The position numbers and the translations under genes were made by a program. The notes beneath the pieces were generated by a model. The model searched no databases. It was not told the DNA's origin and was given only the letters and a program-made list of their open reading frames with translations. A stretch of 5,179 nt of DNA from Planctomycetaceae bacterium. GTDB lineage: Bacteria > Planctomycetota > Planctomycetia > Pirellulales > UBA1268. The stretch covers positions 1 through 5,179 of the forward strand of contig CANGGC010000246.1 of the NCBI GenBank assembly GCA_947453125.1. The letters are read 5' to 3'. Shown one piece after another: positions 1 to 5,179 of this stretch (within the stretch, counting starts at the first letter, position 1; each line of letters begins with the position of its first letter).

Positions 1-1265
1 AGCGGTGGGACCATGAACGACGTTTGCGGATCGGTCCGCCCGGCTGCATCGACCTTGAGCACCTCCAGACGCGTTCGGCCCCCTTCGGCTGGCTCCGCCA
101 CGGCCATCCAGCGCCGGTCGAGGGTCGTCACGGCGCGGCGGTCAGCCACCACCGTGGCGATCATCTTCTGCGGAGCGCGTTCGGGAAGCTCGAAGGTGCG
201 GAGCTGGTTGTCGGCACCGGCGACGACGAGCCGCCCGCCGGGCCGACCTGTGTTGGGGACGACGTCGAAGGCCGTCACCGGCATCGGCGTCTCGACGACA
301 CCCCGGAGCGTTCCGTCGGTGGCGGCGGCGAGGCGGATCATGCCGTCGGCCGAAGCCGAGACGAGCGTCGTGCCATCCCCCGGGAAGCCGAGTGCCGTGA
401 TCCGTTCCGCATGCCCGGCGAACTCGCGTCCCGCAGCCCCCGTGGCGGCATCCCACGTCTTCACGACAGCACCGGCAGCGGTCGCCACGAGCCTGCCGTC
501 GGGCGTGACGGCCATCACCGGGGTCGGCCCGCCGGCAGTTCCCTGCCAGGCCTTCACATCACGCGGCCGGCGCCACAGCTTCACCTCGCGAAAGCCCCCC
601 GACGCGAGCGTGTCGCCGGAGGGATCGAAGGCGAGGGCGCCGATGACGTCGCGATGAGCCACACCGGTGCCGGCCCGCGAGTCAACAAACTCGGTCACGA
701 GCCCACCGGTGGCGACATGATGGAGCCGGAGCCGGTTGGCGACAGCCGAAGCCACCGTCTGGCCATCGGGGGCGAGGGCCACAGCGAGGGCGGGATTGAA
801 TCCGGCCGGCATCGGCTGCCAGCGTGTCGGCACCGGCGCCCCGCCGGCGCCTGCGACCCGCGCGCCCTGATCGATCCACAACCGCAAGAGCCCGAGTTCC
901 GCGGGCGTCAGCGCCACCGCGGCGACATCATTCCCGGCCGGTGGCATGATCGGCTCACGACGATGGGCGGCGAGCGTGAGGAGCAGGCTCTCATCCCCCT
1001 TCTCCGGCACGATCGCGGGGCCGGTGTCGCCGCCGGCGAGGATCTCGGCCCGCGTCTCCAGAACCAGATCCCCCTGCCGCTCCGAACGGCTGTGGCAGGC
1101 GAGGCAATTCCGCCGCAGGATCGGGAGGATGTCCTGTTCGAACATCACCGGCTCCTTCCGCTTCACCGCTTCGACCGCGATCGGCTCGGCCCGCGCCGGG
1201 CCGCCAACGAGCGTCGCCAGGACGAGGAGCAGAGCCAAAAGCAAACGGGGCACAGGGGCTGACAT
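1..1265 (-). CDS. Exported PSCyt1 c-type cytochrome with WD40 repeats, N-terminal part
   Basis: 421 residues are visible; the frame runs off the left edge without a stop. Residues 1-26 form a signal peptide (R7, then a Leu/Ala/Val core, cleavage after ARA). A planctomycete cytochrome c domain (PSCyt1, PF07635) follows at about 40-137: FEQDILPIL, then the heme-binding CLACH at 54-58 (CxxCH), GDLVLETRAEILAGG (65-79), GDESLLL, REPIMPP with M107 as the probable second heme-iron ligand, and the family's closing LRLWIDQGAR. From about 155 on the protein has WD40-like blades: ALAPDGQTVAS, HRDVIGALAFDPSGDTLASG ending KLW, AVTPDGRLVAT ending KTWD, GHAERITALGF ending IRL, and a more degenerate blade near 328-360. 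The likely role is periplasmic or envelope electron transfer joined to a protein-binding propeller; the partner and substrate are unknown. It starts about 58 nt after the PPC gene, same strand, probably same operon. Confidence 0.93.
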   Translation of the reverse strand, partial: MSAPVPRLLLALLLVLATLVGGPARAEPIAVEAVKRKEPVMFEQDILPILRRNCLACHSRSERQGDLVLETRAEILAGGDTGPAIVPEKGDESLLLTLAAHRREPIMPPAGNDVAAVALTPAELGLLRLWIDQGARVAGAGGAPVPTRWQPMPAGFNPALAVALAPDGQTVASAVANRLRLHHVATGGLVTEFVDSRAGTGVAHRDVIGALAFDPSGDTLASGGFREVKLWRRPRDVKAWQGTAGGPTPVMAVTPDGRLVATAAGAVVKTWDAATGAAGREFAGHAERITALGFPGDGTTLVSASADGMIRLAAATDGTLRGVVETPMPVTAFDVVPNTGRPGGRLVVAGADNQLRTFELPERAPQKMIATVVADRRAVTTLDRRWMAVAEPAEGGRTRLEVLKVDAAGRTDPQTSFMVPP

Positions 1266-1323
1266 CGGCATCGACTCCAGGTTCACTGCTCCTGCAACGA
1301 CAGGGGCGGCGCGGGGCGGTGGA
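1266..1323 (-). other. Short intergenic gap without a visible terminator
   Basis: The 58 nt between the PPC gene stop and the cytochrome start hold the ribosome binding site of the latter. I see no strong GC hairpin followed by a T run on the minus strand and no convincing -35/-10 pair, which fits read-through transcription from the upstream genes. The only pairing found is a 4-bp CAGG/CCTG stem with a 9-nt loop, too weak to call. Confidence 0.5.
1275..1280 (-). promoter_or_regulatory. Ribosome binding site of the PSCyt1-WD40 gene
   Basis: Minus-strand CTGGAG (1280-1275) lies in the short gap after the PPC gene. Its GGAG is 9 nt from the ATG at 1265 but only 3 nt from the in-frame ATG at 1271, so 1265 is the better start. 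The alternative adds only Met-Pro before MSAPV. An AGGAG further upstream (1293-1289) sits 2 nt before an in-frame GTG at 1286, too close to favour that codon. Confidence 0.55.
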
Positions 1324-4300
1324 TCACTTCGGGGGGGCCGGATCAGTGGGTTCGACGACGAACACCACCGGGCGCTCGAAGGAAAGCTGTTGACCGTTGA
1401 AGCTCAGGCTGAATCGCAGCGGAACACGATGTTCGCCGGGCAACGCCGTCGGCGGCAGCGTGATGACGAGTTTTCCGTCGGCCATCGCACTCTGAAGGTT
1501 CAGCGATGCCTGCGGAAAACCGCCGGCGGTCGAGGGGGGCTGGCACTGGACGGAAACGTCACCGGTGAATCCGAACTGACGCTCGACCCGAAACGGCACC
1601 TCCACCATTCCCCCCGCCTTCACGGCGACACGTTCCGGGAGATTGCCAACCTGGAGTGGATGATCGGCGATCTTGATGATGACCGGCGGCGAGGGAATGT
1701 TGACGTTGATGCCGCGGGGCGCCGACTGCGACTGCACCTGCTGCGACTTCTGATCGAGGCGTTGCTTCTCCTGCTGGGCCAACTGCGAGAGCTTCTGCGC
1801 CTCGCGTGCCCCCTCCTCCATCCGCTGCTTCATCTCCTCGGCAGCCGTCCGCTTGACGACCGACTCCTCGTGCTTCGCCGTCGCCGCCACCATCGCCTCG
1901 GCGGCGAGCTTCCCCTTGGCCGTCGCCTCATCGAGCATCTGGCGGGCCTTGACCACCTCGGCTTGGAGGGCCACATCGGCCGGCGCCCCCTCCGACCGCT
2001 TCGTCGCCGCGGCGAGCGTCTGATTCGCCGCGGTGACCGCCGTGGACGCCTGGCTTGCCGCCTGCCCGGCAGCCACGGCCGCCTGATTGAGCGTGTTCGC
2101 CTCGGCTCCGGCAGTGGCAAAGGCGGTGGCCGCCGCCTGGGCCTCCTGCTGCGCTTTTTGCCCCGCAGCCTGCGTCTCGCTGACCACGGTCGCAAACGCG
2201 TCGGCCTTCCCCTTTGCCTTCGTGGCCGCCTCGGGGTTGCGCGCGTATTGAAGCCCCTGCATCGATCCCGCGAGGATGAAGGAATAGGTCCCCGGCGGGA
2301 TCGTCGCCGGAGGGCGCAGCTCGAAGTCACCGGCATTGCCGCCGCCGATCGCCACCTGCGGCAGATTCATGCCGGGGGGCAATCCGAGGACAAACCCGGT
2401 GATCGCCGCGGTGGCTCCCTCAGCACGGGTCGCCGTCCAGGGAACCTTCACGACCGCGCCCCGGCAGGTCTCGATCGGCTTTCCATCGCCGAGCCCGAGG
2501 GCCACGCTCGCCGTCTCGTCAGCCGACACGCTCACCATGATCCGCTCGATGAGGCGGGCCCGGACGCTCTGCCCCTGTCCATCCGGCTGCACGAACGGAA
2601 GCGTATCGAGGGCCATGCCGTATCGGGCGTCGCGGGCGACCGGCTGCCCGGCGATCGTGGCCCGGCCACTGACAGCCAGCGCCCCCTGGACAGGCGCCGC
2701 ACCGGCGTCTGCCGAGAGGGTGAGATAGCCGACGGAACTCCCCGGCCCGATGACGATCTCCGCCGCGGTCACCCCTGCCGGCAGACCGGTCGCCGCCACC
2801 GTCACCTCGCCGTCAAAACCGTCGAGCCGGGCGATGACGACGCGCACCATCTCCCGCCCCCCTTTGCGCAGCAGGAGCGCGCCCGACGTGTCGACCGGCA
2901 CGGCCACGAGCCTGAAGTCGGGCTGTGGCGGACGGACGACGAGCCGGTAGACAAGGCGCGGATCATCACGGACCTGCGAGCGGCTCTCGCGGAGGAGGAG
3001 CCGGTAGGTGCCGTCGGCCGGCGCCGTGAACAACAGCGCCGGATCGAAGCTCCGCTGGTCGAACTCCCGCCCGCCGTGACGCCTCGTCATGTCGTTCATG
3101 CCGGTCACCTGACCGGCATCGTCGACGTTCGCCACGACCGTCACCTTCGGCTCCGTGGCTCCCTCGGCCGGTGGCTCGACCCGCTGGATGACGAGCGCCG
3201 GATCGACCGGGGAGCCGAGCCGGTGCGACCAGACCTCGATCCACAGCCGGTCATCCTTCTTCGCCTCGAACGAATACCAATCGACATCGCGCCGCGGATG
3301 AAATCTCCCCGCCACCTCGCACGGCAGCGAAAGTGGCTGGGCGCTTGCGGGCCGGTCGTTGCCATCGGCCTCGCGGACGGGCGCCTGAGTGGCCACCGAC
3401 AGGAGGAGGGGATTCGAGGGACCGCCCGGTCCATCGACCTTCACGCCGACACCATCGACCGCGAACTGCCCCGGCTCGAGCCGACCGTCGAAGCGGATCC
3501 CGCTGGCGCTGTCGGCCGGGAGAGCGACCCGCATTCGCAGCTCCTCGAGGGGCGCGCCGTCGAGTGTCATTGTCGACGGCTGCCCCCCCGGAAGATCACG
3601 GCCGAGCAGAAGGACCTCCTCGTTCGACCCGGGCAGCGCCGCGGCGGGGAAGATGGCGGCCAGCCAGGGGGCGGTGGTGAGCACCAGCCGGTAGGGATGA
3701 TCTCCGCCTCCCCCGTGGATCTCATCCCGAACCTCGAGGACGTAGCGCCCATCGACTGGGAACGTGATGCCGAGCACGGCGTCGGCACCACCGTCAGCGC
3801 GGGCCGCAGCGACGATCCTCCCGTCCGGAGCGGCGATCGAGACGACCGGCCGGGCCCGCGAATCGATCTGTCTGGCGAGCACCCGGATCGTGAGTCGCTC
3901 TCCCCCCTTGGCATCGATGGTAAAGCGATCGACATCACCGGCCGGATTGAAGGCGCCGTCGATGATCCCCGGCAGCGGGACGGCGCGCGGCTCGTCATCG
4001 GGCCGATCGGGCTCCGGCCCCGACAGCACCGCGAGGGGATCGACAAAGAATGTCCTGGCCGGCGACAAGCCGTAGCGCCCGACGACGCGCACGCTGTGCG
4101 CACCGGCTGGAACGTCGGCAGCCACGGTGACATCGAACTGGTTTTCCACCACCCCAGGCCCGTTGCCGTAGGGGGGGCGATCGAAGGGGCCGGGCTCTGC
4201 CAGATGCGGCTTCGCCGAGATTCCCGGATGGGAGAACCTCAGCTCGGCAAGGTCGTCGAGATCGACGCCGTGAAGCGTCATCGTGAACGTCGTGCCAGCG

Positions 4301-4476
4301 GGGCCACCGGCCGGGAGAATCGCATCGAGACGGGCGGACGGCAACTGTGCTGCTGCCGGGCCTCCCGCGAGCATGCCGGCAAGGATGGCGACGACACCAG
4401 GAATGAGGCCCGCCACGGAGCGTCGTGGCCTGTGGCTCGGCAGCAGGCGACGAGGACCCGCCAAGACAGAACGCAT
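1324..4476 (-). CDS. Secreted PPC-domain protein with Ig-like modules and coiled coil
   Basis: Complete 1050-residue protein, ATG 4476 to TGA 1326-1324. It opens with a long basic n-region, a hydrophobic stretch (about 21-38) and a likely cleavage after AAA at 41-43, so it is exported. Modules, judged by eye: an IPT/Ig-like unit (about 48-148, with GTTFTMTLHGVDL and ELRFSHPGI); PPC domain 1 (about 160-265, with GDVDRFTIDAKGGERLTIRV and GRYVLEVRDE); a second IPT-like unit (about 270-362, with LGRDLPGG); PPC domain 2 (about 370-515, with DVDWYSFEAKKDDRLWIEVW and DGTYRLLLRE); an Ig-like pair (about 519-740, with FDGEVTVAATGLPAGVTA and ETCRGAVVKVPW); an Ala/Gln/Lys/Glu-rich helical stretch (about 745-915); and a C-terminal Ig-like domain (about 930-1045). 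PPC domains (PF04151) are non-catalytic beta-sandwiches of secreted proteins. I see no protease or other enzyme motif and no obvious membrane anchor after the signal. Probably a surface, scaffold or ligand-binding protein; the actual ligand is unknown. It lies between PSD1 and PSCyt1 genes, probably in one operon. Confidence 0.92.
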   Translation of the reverse strand: MRSVLAGPRRLLPSHRPRRSVAGLIPGVVAILAGMLAGGPAAAQLPSARLDAILPAGGPAGTTFTMTLHGVDLDDLAELRFSHPGISAKPHLAEPGPFDRPPYGNGPGVVENQFDVTVAADVPAGAHSVRVVGRYGLSPARTFFVDPLAVLSGPEPDRPDDEPRAVPLPGIIDGAFNPAGDVDRFTIDAKGGERLTIRVLARQIDSRARPVVSIAAPDGRIVAAARADGGADAVLGITFPVDGRYVLEVRDEIHGGGGDHPYRLVLTTAPWLAAIFPAAALPGSNEEVLLLGRDLPGGQPSTMTLDGAPLEELRMRVALPADSASGIRFDGRLEPGQFAVDGVGVKVDGPGGPSNPLLLSVATQAPVREADGNDRPASAQPLSLPCEVAGRFHPRRDVDWYSFEAKKDDRLWIEVWSHRLGSPVDPALVIQRVEPPAEGATEPKVTVVANVDDAGQVTGMNDMTRRHGGREFDQRSFDPALLFTAPADGTYRLLLRESRSQVRDDPRLVYRLVVRPPQPDFRLVAVPVDTSGALLLRKGGREMVRVVIARLDGFDGEVTVAATGLPAGVTAAEIVIGPGSSVGYLTLSADAGAAPVQGALAVSGRATIAGQPVARDARYGMALDTLPFVQPDGQGQSVRARLIERIMVSVSADETASVALGLGDGKPIETCRGAVVKVPWTATRAEGATAAITGFVLGLPPGMNLPQVAIGGGNAGDFELRPPATIPPGTYSFILAGSMQGLQYARNPEAATKAKGKADAFATVVSETQAAGQKAQQEAQAAATAFATAGAEANTLNQAAVAAGQAASQASTAVTAANQTLAAATKRSEGAPADVALQAEVVKARQMLDEATAKGKLAAEAMVAATAKHEESVVKRTAAEEMKQRMEEGAREAQKLSQLAQQEKQRLDQKSQQVQSQSAPRGINVNIPSPPVIIKIADHPLQVGNLPERVAVKAGGMVEVPFRVERQFGFTGDVSVQCQPPSTAGGFPQASLNLQSAMADGKLVITLPPTALPGEHRVPLRFSLSFNGQQLSFERPVVFVVEPTDPAPPK
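1732..2244 (-). other. Ala/Gln-rich predicted coiled-coil segment of the PPC protein
   Basis: Residues about 745-915 of the PPC-domain protein lack the beta-strand and Gly/Pro pattern of the rest. They are dominated by Ala, Gln, Lys and Glu, for example QKAQQEAQAAATAFATAGAE in the first half and EEMKQRMEEGAREAQKLSQL followed by QQEKQRLDQKSQQ in the second. A single break, RSEGAPADVA (about 827-836), divides it into two helical halves. The first half is almost uncharged Ala/Thr/Gln; the second is charged and looks like a classical coiled coil. It begins directly after the YARNPEA motif that closes the preceding Ig-like module and ends before APRGINVNIPSP, which opens the last beta domain. Probably a rigid spacer or oligomerisation stalk. 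The helix call is by composition only. Confidence 0.7.
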
Positions 4477-4480
4477 CACT

Positions 4481-4489
4481 CTCCCCCTT
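4481..4489 (-). promoter_or_regulatory. Ribosome binding site of the PPC-domain gene
   Basis: On the minus strand the sequence AAGGGGGAG runs from 4489 to 4481 and is followed by AGTG and the ATG at 4476. The AAGG core lies 9 nt from that ATG. This decides the start: the frame is open further upstream, with an ATG at 4524 that overlaps the stop of the preceding gene, but that codon has only a distant AAGGA (12 nt away) and would put about 16 extra residues before the natural signal peptide. Confidence 0.7.
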
Positions 4490-4517
4490 CCCACGGCCCG
4501 GCGGCCAGCAGCACCGA

Positions 4518-5179
4518 TCACCATACAAACTGGAATTCCTTGGCGTTGAGCACCGCCCAGAGGATGTCCTCCCACGCCTGCTGGCGGTTGTCGGCCCCCT
4601 CGAGATGCCCGCGGACTTTTCCGCGCTCAGCCGACGTCGGATGGCGGGCGAAGGCACGGAGGTAGAGCTCGTCGATCAGCTCGTCGAGCGATCGGGCCTC
4701 GTCCTTGGCGAATGTCGCCGGCAGGGCCTTGCCCCCCTGGAGCCTCCCCTGCACCTCCTGCGAATTGAGGAGGTGGAGCGACTGGGCGAGATTCGCCTCG
4801 GGGTTCCGCTCGCACTCGCAGGCGCTCGAGGCCTCCGGCTTACCGAACACTTTCAGAAAGTAGGTGTCGAATCCGTTGTCAGGCAACTGCACCGCGCGTG
4901 TCCCGTCAGGGAGGCCATTGAACGTGGCTGGGACGCCGACAGCGCTGTTGATCGCGTCGAAGAGGATCTCGGCGGTGAGGCGACGTGGCTGGAAGCTCGA
5001 AAAATTTTGTCGATCGAGGCGGTTGTCGTCCGTCGCCTCCGACGAGAGCTGGTAGGCCGATGACGTGCAGATCGTGCGGACGAGATCCTTGAGGTCGTAG
5101 CCGCTGGCGATGAACCGCGCCGCCAGCCCGTCGAGGAGCTCTGGGTTCGTGGGCGGATTGGTGACGCGGAGATCATCCT
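4518..5179 (-). CDS. DUF1549/DUF1553 (PSCyt2/PSD1) family protein, C-terminal part
   Basis: This is the last 219 residues of a larger protein. The frame is open to the right window edge, so the start and the expected N-terminal PSCyt2/DUF1549 part are not visible. Seen in the window: an opening DDLRVTNPPTNPELLD (residues 1-16), ASGYDLKDLVRTI (24-36) followed by a YQLSS segment, DRQNF..F.PRRLTAEILFDAI (55-76), GTRAVQLPDN (92-101), an acidic-cysteine motif ACECER (119-124), NLAQSLHLLNS (129-139), ELYLRAFARHPT (about 170-181), and a tail WEDILWAVLNAKEFQF ending TGA at 4520-4518. This order and wording is characteristic of PSD1 (DUF1553), a family abundant in Planctomycetes and normally preceded by PSCyt2 in one exported polypeptide. 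The biochemical function of the family is not established. The C-terminus is intact, since family members usually stop right after this EF.F tail. The next gene starts 41 nt downstream, which suggests co-transcription. Family assignment is firm; role is unknown. Confidence 0.93.
   Translation of the reverse strand, partial: DDLRVTNPPTNPELLDGLAARFIASGYDLKDLVRTICTSSAYQLSSEATDDNRLDRQNFSSFQPRRLTAEILFDAINSAVGVPATFNGLPDGTRAVQLPDNGFDTYFLKVFGKPEASSACECERNPEANLAQSLHLLNSQEVQGRLQGGKALPATFAKDEARSLDELIDELYLRAFARHPTSAERGKVRGHLEGADNRQQAWEDILWAVLNAKEFQFVW

Noticed and set aside
24..1262. A 412-codon plus-strand open frame antisense to the cytochrome gene.
   Set aside because: Also in codon register with the real gene. 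It ends precisely where the minus-strand gene has its TCA (Ser2). The minus frame has a signal peptide, CxxCH and WD40 motifs; the plus frame has nothing recognisable.
1278..1294. Possible CAGG/CCTG hairpin between the PPC and cytochrome genes.
   Set aside because: Only 4 bp with a 9-nt loop and no T run; not a credible terminator or attenuator.
1732..2244. Alanine-rich stretch considered as a DNA tandem repeat.
   Set aside because: Amino-acid composition is repetitive but no fixed nucleotide unit recurs, so it is a coding composition bias and not a repeat array.
1830..2336. Minus-strand Arg/Pro/Ser-rich frame within the PPC gene.
   Set aside because: An off-frame reading of the GC-rich coiled-coil region. 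The Arg-rich, low-complexity product is a typical shift artefact of Ala/Gln/Lys codons.
946..4665. A 1239-codon open frame on the plus strand.
   Set aside because: Over the PPC gene it is in exact codon register with the minus-strand gene, so its stops would correspond to TTA, CTA and TCA codons. These are absent from the 1050 PPC codons, as expected in a GC-rich genome avoiding A/T third positions. The plus translation is Arg/His/Gly-rich with no family resemblance.
4997..5009. AT-rich patch (aaaaatttt) in an otherwise GC-rich stretch, considered as a promoter or terminator element.
   Set aside because: It encodes the QNF part of the conserved DRQNF segment of PSD1 and has no flanking hairpin or promoter partner.
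4425..5063. A 212-codon plus-strand open frame antisense to PSD1.
   Set aside because: In register with the PSD1 gene, which matches its family along the whole visible length. Shadow only.

Overview
The window is high in G+C (roughly two thirds by eye). Everything I can support as coding lies on the minus strand. It reads as part of a planctomycete genome, because all three genes belong to families that are strongly expanded in, and largely typical of, Planctomycetes: PSD1/DUF1553, a PPC-domain surface protein, and a PSCyt1 cytochrome fused to WD40 repeats. The genus cannot be fixed from this sequence.

Layout, in transcription order (right to left). (1) 5179-4518: the C-terminal 219 residues of a DUF1549/DUF1553 (PSCyt2/PSD1) protein, whose N-terminus lies beyond the right edge. 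(2) A 41-nt gap with a strong Shine-Dalgarno, then 4476-1324: a complete 1050-residue secreted multidomain protein. It has a signal peptide, two PPC domains alternating with Ig/IPT-like beta modules, an Ala/Gln-rich predicted coiled coil of about 170 residues, and a C-terminal Ig-like module. (3) A gap of about 58 nt, then 1265 to the left edge: a signal peptide, a single-heme PSCyt1 domain (CLACH) and a degenerate WD40 propeller, with the C-terminus beyond the left edge.

The three genes share orientation and have short gaps with no visible terminator between them, so they are probably one operon whose promoter lies outside the window. The PPC protein and the cytochrome carry export signals. 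The PSD1 protein belongs to a family that is normally exported, but its own N-terminus is not visible. My inference is a cell-envelope set: a heme-bearing PSCyt2/PSD1 protein, a large adhesive or scaffold-like beta/coiled-coil protein, and a cytochrome-propeller protein. The biochemical role of such clusters is not established to my knowledge. Roles in polysaccharide or sulfated-polymer processing, or in envelope electron transfer, are only suggestions. I saw no RNA genes, mobile elements, CRISPR arrays or phage genes. The long plus-strand open frames are in-register antisense shadows of the minus-strand genes.
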